The notes beneath the pieces are model-generated. The model ran no database searches, was not told the DNA's origin, and saw only the letters and a list, made by a program, of their open reading frames with translations. A stretch of 64,000 bases of DNA from JAUYMM01 sp049301455. Lineage in GTDB: Bacteria > Patescibacteriota > Microgenomatia > UBA8517. Shown in pieces: positions 7,105 through 14,985 of the stretch. The position numbers were made by a program, and so were the translations under genes. The DNA is taken from the NCBI GenBank assembly GCA_049301455.1, contig JBAQKY010000029.1:1-64000 (forward strand). The letters are read 5' to 3'. Each line of letters starts with the position of its first letter. Position 1 is the stretch's first letter.

Positions 7105-8382
7105 ATGCTATTAAATATTGCCCAATTTTTTAAAAAAATATTTTTAAGCCCACGACTTCGAAAGAAAATTTTAGTAACCGCAGGCGCGCTTCTTGTTTTC
7201 AGAATTGCAGCTCATATTCCAGCAGCAGGTATTGATAGAGAAAGTCTTTCTGCACTCTTTTTAGGTAGTCCACTTCTTTCGTTGTTAGACGTTTTTTCAG
7301 GTGGTACGCTAGCCAACTTTTCAATCATGGCATTAGGTCTAAACCCATATATTAATGCCTCAATTATTTTGCAAATTTTAGGTTATGTCGTTCCTCAACT
7401 TGAAGAATTACAAAAAGAAGGCGAATATGGTCAAGAAAAAATAAATCAATATACCAGATTTTTAACTGTTCCGCTTGCAATAATGCAGAGTTTTGGGATG
7501 TATGCACTCTTAAAATCTCAGTCAATTATTGGCAATCTTGATGTTTTCCAGTTGATATTTCTATGTTTAACTATGACTGCAGGAACTATGCTTGCAGTTT
7601 GGTTGGGTGATTTGATTACCGAATATGCATTTAAAAGTGGTGTTTCATTCTTAATTTTTGTAGGTATAGTTTCAAGACTTCCAATAACAGTTGGACAAAC
7701 AATATCTACATTTAGAAGTGAAGATACTCTTAAGTTTATAATTTTTGGAGTAGTTGCACTTCTTGTTATGGGACTTATTATCTTTGTTAATGAAGCAATC
7801 AGACAGATTCCAATTAACTATGCAAAAGCTACAAATTTAAGACAATCTGCATCATATCTACCACTTAGGTTAAATCAAGCAGGTGTTATTCCAATTATCT
7901 TTGCAGTTTCACTTGTTTTAATGCCTTCTATGATCACACAATTTTTAGGTGCATCTGGTAATCAAACCGTAATTGATATTGCTACAAATATTCAAAGATA
8001 CTTTGACCCACAATCTGTTACATATAATGTAATTTACTTTTTATTAGTTGTTGGTTTTACATATTTCTATACATCTGTTGTTTTTAACCCAGAAAAGATT
8101 TCTGAAAATTTGCAAAAATCGGGCGGTTTTATTCCAGGGATTAGACCAGGATCGTCAACAATTAAATATTTAACATTTGTATTAAATAGAATTACTTTAG
8201 TCGGAGCAGTGTTCTTGGGATTAGTTGCAGTCTTGCCTTCAATGGTCCAAGGTACAATTGGAATTAGCAACCTTGCAATTGGTGGTACAGGAGTCTTAAT
8301 TGCCATCTCAGTAGTACTTGAGATTATCAGAGAAATTGAAGGGGACCTGTTAATGAGTAAGTATGAAGGATATTCAAAATGA
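7105..8382 (+). CDS. secY: protein translocase subunit SecY
   Basis: 425 residues with ten predicted membrane segments. This is the channel of the Sec translocon. The N-terminus has LRKKILVTAGALLVFRIAAHIPAAGID, and the plug/TM2 region has SIMALGLNPYINASIILQIL. Loop motifs include GEYGQEKINQYTRFLT and, near the C-terminus, the SecA-binding segment FIPGIRPGSSTIKYL. Its TGA stop overlaps the adk ATG by 4 nt. The place after rplO is the usual spc-operon position. Confidence 0.97.
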   Translation: MLLNIAQFFKKIFLSPRLRKKILVTAGALLVFRIAAHIPAAGIDRESLSALFLGSPLLSLLDVFSGGTLANFSIMALGLNPYINASIILQILGYVVPQLEELQKEGEYGQEKINQYTRFLTVPLAIMQSFGMYALLKSQSIIGNLDVFQLIFLCLTMTAGTMLAVWLGDLITEYAFKSGVSFLIFVGIVSRLPITVGQTISTFRSEDTLKFIIFGVVALLVMGLIIFVNEAIRQIPINYAKATNLRQSASYLPLRLNQAGVIPIIFAVSLVLMPSMITQFLGASGNQTVIDIATNIQRYFDPQSVTYNVIYFLLVVGFTYFYTSVVFNPEKISENLQKSGGFIPGIRPGSSTIKYLTFVLNRITLVGAVFLGLVAVLPSMVQGTIGISNLAIGGTGVLIAISVVLEIIREIEGDLLMSKYEGYSK

Positions 8383-9008
8383 ACATAATTTTGTTTGGTC
8401 CACAAGGATCTGGAAAAGGAACACAGGCACGACTTCTTTGTGATAAATTTGGTTTTTCATACTTTGAATCAGGAGCCTATCTAAGAAGACTTGCTGAGAC
8501 ACATCCAGAAATGGGTGAAATTATGAATTCTGGAAAACTTGTCCCTGATGAAGAATTTACATCATATTTAACTGCATACCTTGATCAAGAAAACCTGTAC
8601 GACAATATCATCTTTGATGGTTTTCCAAGAACAGTTGAACAATATAGATTTTTAAAAATTTGGTTAAATAAAAAACAAGTTAAAATTGATTTGGCAATAG
8701 TTTTAGAAATAAGTGAATCTGAGACATTGAAACGATTGGGCGCAAGAAGACAAGACCCAGTAACAGGTAAAATATATAATTTAGTTACTGATTTACCACC
8801 AAAAGAAGTCGATGTAAACACTTTGGTACAAAGAGATGATGACAAACCAGAAGCAATTAAAAAAAGACTTGAACTTTATCATGCAAGGACAGAACCATTA
8901 ATTTCTGAAATAGAAAATGACTCAAAAGTATTTAGGGTAAATGGTGAAAGGTCTATCGACGAAATCCAAAATGATTTAGAAAAAATTATTGAAAATGCAA
9001 AAAATTAA
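8379..9008 (+). CDS. adk: adenylate kinase
   Basis: 209 residues. Catalyses ATP + AMP to 2 ADP. P-loop GPQGSGKGTQA at residues 7-17; the AMP-binding part includes FDGFPRTVEQ; the LID region has GARRQDPVTGKIYN followed by RDDDKPEAIKKRLELY. The LID lacks the four zinc cysteines of Gram-positive enzymes. The start overlaps the secY stop (ATGA). Secondary structure and length fit the long-LID bacterial type. Confidence 0.96.
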   Translation: MNIILFGPQGSGKGTQARLLCDKFGFSYFESGAYLRRLAETHPEMGEIMNSGKLVPDEEFTSYLTAYLDQENLYDNIIFDGFPRTVEQYRFLKIWLNKKQVKIDLAIVLEISESETLKRLGARRQDPVTGKIYNLVTDLPPKEVDVNTLVQRDDDKPEAIKKRLELYHARTEPLISEIENDSKVFRVNGERSIDEIQNDLEKIIENAKN

Positions 9009-9750
9009 TTTAAAAACACCAGCTGAATTAAAAATCATGGAAGAAGGGGGTAAAATTCTTCACGAAGTAAAATTGGCTTTAAAAGATGCTGCAAAAATTG
9101 GCGTTTCTGCTGCTGAAATAGATGACCTTGCCGAAAAGTTAATTACCAAAATGGGTGCAGAACCTAATTTTAAAAAAGTTGAAGATTATCGTTGGTCAAC
9201 TTGTATTAATGTTAATCATGGTGTTGTACATGGAATTCCTCACAAAGAGATAATTTTCAAAAGTGGAGATAATATAAGTATTGATGTTGGAGTACTGTAT
9301 AAAGGATTAAATACTGATACCTCAATTAGTTTTGGTTTGGAATTAAGCAAAGAAAAAGAAAAGTTTTTAAAGGTCGGTAGACAGGCCTTTCAAGAAGCTG
9401 TTAAAGTTATTAAGCCAAATAATTCATACATCTATGATATTTCTAAGGCGATAGAAGATGTTTTGGTCCAGAATAACTACTCACCTATTTTAGATTTGAC
9501 TGGCCATGGAATTGGAAAAAATTTACATGAGGAGCCCTATATTCCTTGTTTTACCTCTGGTTTACGCATTGAATCTCCAAAAATTGTTCCTGGAATGGCC
9601 TTGGCAGTTGAGGTAATGTACTGTATGGGTGAGCCTGATTTGGTCAAAGAAAATGATGGGTGGACAATCGTGACTCAGGATGATAAAATAGCAGGGCTTT
9701 TCGAAGACACATTAATTGTTACAGAGAAAGGATATAAAATAATCACATAG
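8995..9750 (+). CDS. map: methionine aminopeptidase, type I
   Basis: 251 residues from the ATG at 8995, which overlaps adk by 14 nt; a TTG two codons upstream is possible but less likely. Removes N-terminal methionine from new proteins in the cytosol. The five metal ligands are visible: Asp in SIDVGV, Asp in NTDTSISF, His in TGHGIGKNLHEEP, Glu in AVEVMY and Glu in FEDTLIVT. The substrate histidine is in NVNHGVVHGIP. It has no N-terminal zinc or SH3 extension. Confidence 0.95.
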   Translation: MQKINLKTPAELKIMEEGGKILHEVKLALKDAAKIGVSAAEIDDLAEKLITKMGAEPNFKKVEDYRWSTCINVNHGVVHGIPHKEIIFKSGDNISIDVGVLYKGLNTDTSISFGLELSKEKEKFLKVGRQAFQEAVKVIKPNNSYIYDISKAIEDVLVQNNYSPILDLTGHGIGKNLHEEPYIPCFTSGLRIESPKIVPGMALAVEVMYCMGEPDLVKENDGWTIVTQDDKIAGLFEDTLIVTEKGYKIIT

Positions 9751-9785
9751 GTGGTTATTTATTGTTGTTAAGCTAGTCAAAATAT

Positions 9786-10007
9786 ATGAATACAGATGGT
9801 AGTTATGAAGTTGAGGGAACAGTAACTGAACTTTTACCAAATACAATGTTTAGGGTAGTTACCACTAGTGGTAAAAGTCTTTTGACAACCTTAAAGGGTA
9901 AGATGAGAAAAGCATATGTCAGAGTTTTTCCAGGTGATAGAGTTAAAGTAGAAATGACCAAGTACGATGAGGATAGAGGTAGAATTATTTTTAAATTTAA
10001 TAAGTAA
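9786..10007 (+). CDS. infA: translation initiation factor IF-1
   Basis: 73 residues, a single S1/OB domain. IF-1 blocks the A site during initiation. Motifs: EVEGTVTELLPNTMFRVV, the loop around KGKMRKAYVRVFPGDRVKVEMTKYD and the closing RGRIIFKF. It lies between map and rpmJ, the usual alpha-operon order. Confidence 0.95.
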   Translation: MNTDGSYEVEGTVTELLPNTMFRVVTTSGKSLLTTLKGKMRKAYVRVFPGDRVKVEMTKYDEDRGRIIFKFNK

Positions 10008-10016
10008 AATAAAATT

Positions 10017-10130
10017 ATGAAAGTATTAGCATCAGTCAAACCAAGGTGTAAAGATTGTAAGCTTATTAAAAGAGCTGGAGTTTTGCGATTAATTTGCAAG
10101 AACCCACGACATAAGGCAAAGCAAGGATAA
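10017..10130 (+). CDS. rpmJ: 50S ribosomal protein L36 (bL36)
   Basis: 37 residues (ATG at 10017, TAA at 10128). The protein begins MKVLASVKPRCKDCKLIKR and has the zinc pattern C-x2-C-x12-C-x4-H, with cysteines at 11, 14 and 27 and histidine at 32, ending KAKQG. L36 binds 23S rRNA near the factor-binding centre. Position between infA and rpsM confirms the call. Confidence 0.95.
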   Translation: MKVLASVKPRCKDCKLIKRAGVLRLICKNPRHKAKQG

Positions 10131-10155
10131 CTATAAAGTAATAAAAATAAAAAAT

Positions 10156-10557
10156 ATGGCAAGAATTTCAGGAATAGAACTAAACGACAACTTAAGAATA
10201 GATTATGCATTAACCAGAATTAAAGGTATTGGTTGGACAATGTCTAAATCATTACTTAAGGTTTTAGGTTTTGACTTCTCCAAGAGAATTAAAGAATTAT
10301 CTCCAGAAGATTTAAATAAAATTTCAAATAAAATTGAAGAGTTTCCAACAGAAGGTGATTTAGTGAGAAGAGTCAGATCAAATATTGGAAGACTTCAAGC
10401 AATTGGATCATATCGAGGTATTAGACACACAAAGGGACTTCCTGTAAGAGGACAAAGAACAAAGACAAATGCTAGAACAAAGAGAGGTAAGAGAAAGACA
10501 GTTGGAGCATTTAAAAAGGAAGCGTTAGCAAAAGCAACAGTAGCAAAGAAAGCATAA
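10156..10557 (+). CDS. rpsM: 30S ribosomal protein S13 (uS13)
   Basis: 133 residues. S13 makes intersubunit bridges from the 30S head and contacts P-site tRNA. Motifs: ARISGIELNDNLRIDYALTRIKGIG with the helix-hairpin-helix, then GSYRGIRHTKGLPVRGQRTKTNARTKRG near residue 100, which is the S13 signature. The tail after residue 115 is basic and longer than in E. coli. Confidence 0.96.
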   Translation: MARISGIELNDNLRIDYALTRIKGIGWTMSKSLLKVLGFDFSKRIKELSPEDLNKISNKIEEFPTEGDLVRRVRSNIGRLQAIGSYRGIRHTKGLPVRGQRTKTNARTKRGKRKTVGAFKKEALAKATVAKKA

Positions 10558-10563
10558 GCACCT

Positions 10564-10941
10564 ATGGCAACTAAAAAATCAAAAACAATTAAAGGTGAAG
10601 GACCAGCAAAAATTTATATTTCTGCTTCTTTTAATAACACCTTAATCTCAATCTGTGATAGTACAGGAGCAACAATATCATGGTGCTCATCTGGTGCATC
10701 AGGTTTTAAAGGTACAAGAAAATCAACACCGTTTGCTGCAACAACTGCACTTGAAACTGCAATTAAAAAAGCAAAAGAAAAAGGTGTAACTGAAGTAGAA
10801 ATCTATGTTAAAGGTCCAGGACCAGGAAGAGATGCAGCATTACGTGCAGTTAAAGCATCAGGTGTTAAAATAGCATTAATTGCTGATGTTACACCAATGC
10901 CACACAATGGACCAAGACCAAAGAAAAAGAGAAGAGTATAA
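10564..10941 (+). CDS. rpsK: 30S ribosomal protein S11 (uS11)
   Basis: 125 residues. S11 lines the mRNA exit channel on the platform. Motifs: IYISASFNNTLISICDSTGATISW, SGASGFKGTRKSTPFAA, and the C-terminal KGPGPGRDAALRAVKASGVKI...DVTPMPHNGPRPKKKRRV. It is followed by a 48-nt gap with an 8-bp hairpin before rpsD. Confidence 0.96.
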   Translation: MATKKSKTIKGEGPAKIYISASFNNTLISICDSTGATISWCSSGASGFKGTRKSTPFAATTALETAIKKAKEKGVTEVEIYVKGPGPGRDAALRAVKASGVKIALIADVTPMPHNGPRPKKKRRV

Positions 10942-10945
10942 TCAG

Positions 10946-10969
10946 TATTTGTCGCATAAGTGACAAATA
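10946..10969 (+). other. perfect 8-bp hairpin between rpsK and rpsD
   Basis: TATTTGTC pairs exactly with GACAAATA around an 8-nt loop, starting 4 nt after the rpsK stop and ending 20 nt before the rpsD start. An A-rich run follows, not a U run, so it is not a terminator for the plus strand. S4 autoregulates the alpha operon through mRNA structure in other bacteria, so a regulatory or processing role is possible but not shown. Confidence 0.45.
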
Positions 10970-10989
10970 AAAAATAAAAAAAATAAATT

Positions 10990-11592
10990 ATGGCAAAATA
11001 TAACGGACCAAAAGACAGATTATCAAGAAGAGAAGGTGTAGACCTTTTCGGAAAGGGTGCAAAGTTAACCAGACTTAACATAACACCTGGTATGCATGGA
11101 CCAAAAGGTGCAAAAAGAAATCAGTCACAATATGGAAAACAACTTCGAGAAAAACAGAAGGTTAAAAGAATCTATGGAATATTAGAGAAACAATTCAGAA
11201 TCTATGTAGAAAAAGCATTAAAGTCAAAAGGTAATACAGGAGAAGCACTATTGGTATTGCTTGAAAAAAGACTTGATAACGCAGTCTACAAATTAGGTTT
11301 TGCAGAAAGTAGACCAATGGCAAGACAATTAGTCTCTCACAGACACGTTTTAGTAAATGGGCAGAAATTAAACATTCCATCATATGAAGTTAAATCTGGT
11401 GATGTTATTTCGTTAACACCAAAGATATTAGAAAATCCAAATGTTAAAAAAGTTGTAAATCTTGAGGATTATGAAGTTCCACAGTGGCTTGTCAGAAAAG
11501 GCCCAGTTGGAAACATAAAAACTGATCCAAAAAGATCAGATATTACAGAAATCGTATCGGAGCAAGATATCGTTGAGTTCTACTCACGATAA
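10990..11592 (+). CDS. rpsD: 30S ribosomal protein S4 (uS4)
   Basis: 200 residues. S4 nucleates 30S assembly at the 16S 5' domain. N-terminus AKYNGPKDRLSRREG without zinc cysteines; then QYGKQLREKQKVKRIYGILEKQF and the S4 RNA-binding domain KRLDNAVYKLGFAESRPMARQLVSHRHVLVNGQKLNIPSYEVKSGD, split here as one continuous fold at residues about 92-140. Its stop is followed by the promoter of rpoA. Confidence 0.96.
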   Translation: MAKYNGPKDRLSRREGVDLFGKGAKLTRLNITPGMHGPKGAKRNQSQYGKQLREKQKVKRIYGILEKQFRIYVEKALKSKGNTGEALLVLLEKRLDNAVYKLGFAESRPMARQLVSHRHVLVNGQKLNIPSYEVKSGDVISLTPKILENPNVKKVVNLEDYEVPQWLVRKGPVGNIKTDPKRSDITEIVSEQDIVEFYSR

Positions 11593-11624
11593 TTTAGCTA
11601 CGACTTAAGTAAGAATTATTCGTG

Positions 11625-11653
11625 TTGATCCTTACTCAAGATGATGGTACAAT
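11625..11653 (+). promoter_or_regulatory. sigma70-type promoter of rpoA-rplQ-rplM-rpsI
   Basis: TTGATC at 11625-11630 and TACAAT at 11648-11653, with a 17-nt spacer, in the 89-nt gap between rpsD and rpoA. The predicted transcription start is near 11660, giving a short leader that contains the Shine-Dalgarno. This would let the RNA polymerase alpha gene be expressed apart from the upstream ribosomal genes. Confidence 0.65.
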
Positions 11654-11664
11654 ACGAAAACCTT

Positions 11665-11676
11665 TAAGGAGGTGAT
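11665..11676 (+). promoter_or_regulatory. extended perfect Shine-Dalgarno of rpoA
   Basis: TAAGGAGGTGAT is complementary to the whole 16S anti-Shine-Dalgarno and sits 9 nt (from the GGAGG core) before the rpoA ATG. Most genes around it have none, so it stands out and suggests unusually strong initiation of rpoA. Confidence 0.85.
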
Positions 11677-11681
11677 ATTTT

Positions 11682-12590
11682 ATGTCGCAACCAATATTTG
11701 AAATTTTAGAAGAAAAGAAAGAAAAAAACTATTCTAGTATAGTTATTACTCCTTTGGAGCAAGGCTATGGTTTTACATTAGGCAACTCTTTAAGAAGAGT
11801 ATTGTTAACTTCACTTTCAGGTGCAGCAATCACATCAGTTAAAATTGCTGGAGTTAATCATCAGTTTTCTTCACTTAGTGGTATGAAAGAAGATATCGTT
11901 GAGTTTTGTTTAAACTTAAAGAAAGTCAGAATCGCATATTCAGGTGATAAAGCTGTTAATGCATCTTTAAAAGTTACAACTGCAGGAGAAGTTAAGGCAG
12001 GAGATATTAAACTTCCAACAGGAGCAACAATATCAAACCCCGAGTTAGTATTAGCAGTTTTAAACAAAGGTGCTAAACTCGATGCAGACATAATTATTGA
12101 GTCAGGTTCTGGTTACAATCCAGCAGATACAAGATCCTCAACTGAAATAGGAATGATTCCGCTTGACGCATCATTTTCACCTATCGTAAGAGTTAATTAC
12201 AAAGTTGAAGAAACTCGTGTCGGAAGATTGACCAATTATGACAAGTTAACACTTGAAGTTTGGACAGATGGAACAGTTGACGCATTAGAAGCAGTTCAAA
12301 AAGCTGCTAATATCTTAGTAGATTATTTTGCTCAAATCGTTACACCTGTAAAAGCAGAAAAGAAAAAAGAAGAAGTAGTAATTAATGATCTAGGATTAGT
12401 AGGAAGACTTTCAGTTGAAGAAATTGGACTTCCAACTCGTGTAGCAAATGCGCTTGCAAAAGCAGGATTTGAAACAGTTGATGCTTTAGTTAGAGCAGAT
12501 AAAAATGAACTAGTTAAGGTCAGAAACTTAGGCGAGAAGTCATTAAAGATTATTTCTGCAGCTCTTGGCGAGAAAGGAGTTTCTTTCTAA
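11682..12590 (+). CDS. rpoA: DNA-directed RNA polymerase subunit alpha
   Basis: 302 residues. The N-terminal domain (1-225) dimerises and assembles beta and beta-prime; it has QGYGFTLGNSLRRVLLTSLSG and YFAQIVTPVK at its end. The C-terminal domain (about 243-300) has IEEIGLPTRVANALAKAGFETVDALV and KVRNLGEKSLKII, the helix-hairpin-helix that binds UP elements and activators. It is slightly shorter than E. coli (329) because loops are trimmed. First gene after a local promoter. Confidence 0.97.
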   Translation: MSQPIFEILEEKKEKNYSSIVITPLEQGYGFTLGNSLRRVLLTSLSGAAITSVKIAGVNHQFSSLSGMKEDIVEFCLNLKKVRIAYSGDKAVNASLKVTTAGEVKAGDIKLPTGATISNPELVLAVLNKGAKLDADIIIESGSGYNPADTRSSTEIGMIPLDASFSPIVRVNYKVEETRVGRLTNYDKLTLEVWTDGTVDALEAVQKAANILVDYFAQIVTPVKAEKKKEEVVINDLGLVGRLSVEEIGLPTRVANALAKAGFETVDALVRADKNELVKVRNLGEKSLKIISAALGEKGVSF

Positions 12591-12605
12591 ACATTTTTGT
12601 TTAGA
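12586..12605 (+). other. 8-bp hairpin over the rpoA stop codon
   Basis: TCTAAACA pairs perfectly with TGTTTAGA around a TTTT loop; the rpoA TAA lies in the left arm. A TTTT tract follows 4 nt later, which is weak for a terminator. It may reduce or space out expression of rplQ relative to rpoA. Function inferred only. Confidence 0.4.
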
Positions 12606-12617
12606 TGAATTTTCATT

Positions 12618-13058
12618 ATGAACAAACGTGTATTTGGAAAGAAACTTTCTCGTGAGAGGTCGTCTCGAGAATTGCTATTCGTGTCTTTAGTCGAAAGTTT
12701 GGTAATAAATGATAAGATCAATACAACCAAAGCTAAGGCTAAAGCTATTATTGGTTTAATTGACAGATTGGTTGTATTAGCCAAAAAAGGAACATTAGCT
12801 TCAAAGAGACAAGTCTTAAAAAGACTTAAAGGAAATAAAGAAATATCAACCAAGCTTTGGACAAATATCGCAACAACATTTGCAAATAGACCAAGTGGTT
12901 TCACAAGAATTATTCCATTAACCCAAAGAAAAGGTGATATGGCAGAAATGGTAAGACTTGAATGGGTTGAAACAATTGCTAAACCTGAAGTTAAAGTAGA
13001 AAAAGAAGTTAAAGAAACTAAAAAAGCTTCTGTTAAAAAAACAGTTAAGAAAAACTAA
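12618..13058 (+). CDS. rplQ: 50S ribosomal protein L17 (bL17) with lysine-rich tail
   Basis: 146 residues. The L17 core has KLSRERSSRELLFVSLVESLVINDKINTTKAKAKAI and, near residue 100, NRPSGFTRIIPLTQRKGDMAEMVRLEWV. Residues from about 118 are a charged tail (KPEVKVEKEVKETKKASVKK) similar to those on L22 and L4. Normally downstream of rpoA, as here. Confidence 0.95.
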   Translation: MNKRVFGKKLSRERSSRELLFVSLVESLVINDKINTTKAKAKAIIGLIDRLVVLAKKGTLASKRQVLKRLKGNKEISTKLWTNIATTFANRPSGFTRIIPLTQRKGDMAEMVRLEWVETIAKPEVKVEKEVKETKKASVKKTVKKN

Positions 13059-13060
13059 AA

Positions 13061-13477
13061 ATGATTAAGACATACCAACCAAAGGGAAACGACGTAAAAA
13101 GAGCATGGCACTTAATTGATGCAAAAGGTAAAGTGCTAGGTAGGCTTGCATCAGAAGTTGCAATGCTTCTCATGGGTAAACAAAAAGCTACCTATTCAAC
13201 TCATATGGATTCTGGTGACAATGTCGTTGTAGTTAATGCTGAGAAGATTGTTACAACTGGTAGAAAAGCAGAACAAAAGGTTTACCAGAGCCACTCCGGT
13301 TACCCTGGTGGTTTTAAAGAAGTTTCTTTTGAAAAGATGAGTAAAGAACATCCAGCAAGAGTTTTAGAATTTGCAATTAGTGGAATGCTTCCAGATAATA
13401 GATTAAAATCAGATAGAATGGCAAGGTTACACGTTACTAAAGGTGACAAACATAAATACGAAGCTAATTTTAAATAA
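13061..13477 (+). CDS. rplM: 50S ribosomal protein L13 (uL13)
   Basis: 138 residues, normal length. Early assembly protein of the large subunit. Motifs: RAWHLIDAKGKVLGRLASEVAMLLMGK, NAEKIVTTGRK, YQSHSGYPGGFKEV and AISGMLPDNRLKSDRMARLHV. Two bases separate it from rplQ, and rpsI follows after 9 nt. The rplM-rpsI pair is conserved in bacteria. Confidence 0.96.
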   Translation: MIKTYQPKGNDVKRAWHLIDAKGKVLGRLASEVAMLLMGKQKATYSTHMDSGDNVVVVNAEKIVTTGRKAEQKVYQSHSGYPGGFKEVSFEKMSKEHPARVLEFAISGMLPDNRLKSDRMARLHVTKGDKHKYEANFK

Positions 13478-13486
13478 ATTAATAAA

Positions 13487-13894
13487 ATGATTAAAACCCA
13501 AAAAAACTATACATTTGCAGTAGGTAGAAGAAAAAGCTCTTCTGCTAGAGTTCGTTTATTTAAAGGTGAAGGTATTAATCTAATTAATGATAAAAAGGTT
13601 TCAGAGATATATGAAAACAAAGTTGCTGAAATTATCTTAGCTAAACCATTTAAATTAACTGAAACTGTTGGAAAGTTCTTTTTCACAGCTAAAGTTTCAG
13701 GTGGTGGAAAAGAAGGCCAATTAGAGGCAATTCTTCATGGTATAGCTAGAGCTATGGTTAAACTTGATTCTGATAAGTTTAGAGTTACTTTAAAGAAAAA
13801 CAATCTGTTAACTAGAGATCCAAGAGTTAGACTTAGAAGAATGGTTGGAACTGGTGGTAAGGCAAGAAGAAAGAAGCAATCTCCAAAGAGATAA
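13487..13894 (+). CDS. rpsI: 30S ribosomal protein S9 (uS9)
   Basis: 135 residues. The long C-terminal tail reaches P-site tRNA. Motifs: FAVGRRKSSSARVRLFKGEG, VSGGGKEGQLEAILHGIARAMVKLD and the end RDPRVRLRRMVGTGGKARRKKQSPKR, with the usual final K/R residues. Last gene of the ribosomal cluster; 14 nt later the exporter operon begins. Confidence 0.96.
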   Translation: MIKTQKNYTFAVGRRKSSSARVRLFKGEGINLINDKKVSEIYENKVAEIILAKPFKLTETVGKFFFTAKVSGGGKEGQLEAILHGIARAMVKLDSDKFRVTLKKNNLLTRDPRVRLRRMVGTGGKARRKKQSPKR

Positions 13895-13908
13895 TAGGTT
13901 TTATATCC

Positions 13909-14985
13909 ATGTCAAAAAAGATATATAATAATACTGCGAGAAAAATTTCACTGCCAAAATCAGAAAATATTATGTCAAAGTTATTTAAATTTTTGTCTAC
14001 TAATTGGAAAAAAGTTGTTGTTTTAACTCTAGTTCTAATTGGTATTTTGCTTTTTGTTTTTAGAAATAATAATAAAACAGTTAAGTCAACAGAAGTTAAA
14101 AGAGGAGATCTTAAGGAAGAATTGATTCTATCAGGTGAAGTAGATGCTACAAATTATGCAAAATTAGCTTACGAAACTTCAGGAAAAATTAATTACGTTG
14201 GTGTAAAAGAAGGCGAAAAAGTAAATAAAGGAAAGTTGATTAGTAAGCTTGATTCAACTGTCTTAAACTCAAATTATCAAATTGCAATGTCAAATCTTAG
14301 AATTTATGATGCAACTGCACAAAATATTTTAGATCAGGTCAAAGATAATTCGAATGACGAAACATTTGCACAAAAAGATACAAGAACAACTGCTGAGGCT
14401 AACAAGGATAAAGCCTATGAGGCAGTAATTGTTGCCAAAAGAAACTTAGATGGAGCTAGTTTGTATGCCCCATTTAATGGAATAGTTACATATTTAGCTC
14501 ATCCATTTATAGGGGTGTATACAAGTTTAGGTGCAGTAGAAGCAGAAATCATTGACCCATCAACAATTTATTTTGATGTGTTAGCTGACCAAACAGAAGT
14601 CACCAGATTATCCGTTGGTCAAAAAGTAGAAATAGTCCTAGATCCTTTTGAAGAAAAAACTTTTGAAGGAAAAGTATCAAACATCTCTTTTGTTCCAAAG
14701 ATTGGTGAGTCTGGATCAGTCTACTCAGTTAAAGTAGATTTCGTAAATGTCGATTTATTAACCTCTCAATTTAAAATTTCAATGACAGGAGATTCTAAAT
14801 TTGTAGTTTCTGAAAAGAAAAGTGTTTTGTTTGTTCCAAATAATTATGTTAAACAAGATAAAGATGGCAGATTTGTTAAAATTACAGCTAAAGGAGAAAA
14901 ATTATATATCGAAACTGGAATTGAGTCAGAGGAATATACAGAAATAATTGGAAAACTAACTGAAGGTCTGACTGTATATGACTAA
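13909..14985 (+). CDS. MacA/HlyD-type periplasmic adaptor of an ABC exporter
   Basis: 358 residues as given, or 337 if translation starts at the ATG at 13972, which begins just before the membrane segment (VVVLTLVLIGILLFVF, about residues 36-51). After it comes the membrane-fusion fold: a lipoyl-like half-motif with GKINYVGVKEGEKVNKGKLISKLD, a short helical hairpin (about 90-145) and beta-barrel domains. It bridges the ABC permease to the outside. It overlaps the ATPase gene by 8 nt, so the three genes form one operon. The substrate is unknown. Confidence 0.85.
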   Translation: MSKKIYNNTARKISLPKSENIMSKLFKFLSTNWKKVVVLTLVLIGILLFVFRNNNKTVKSTEVKRGDLKEELILSGEVDATNYAKLAYETSGKINYVGVKEGEKVNKGKLISKLDSTVLNSNYQIAMSNLRIYDATAQNILDQVKDNSNDETFAQKDTRTTAEANKDKAYEAVIVAKRNLDGASLYAPFNGIVTYLAHPFIGVYTSLGAVEAEIIDPSTIYFDVLADQTEVTRLSVGQKVEIVLDPFEEKTFEGKVSNISFVPKIGESGSVYSVKVDFVNVDLLTSQFKISMTGDSKFVVSEKKSVLFVPNNYVKQDKDGRFVKITAKGEKLYIETGIESEEYTEIIGKLTEGLTVYD

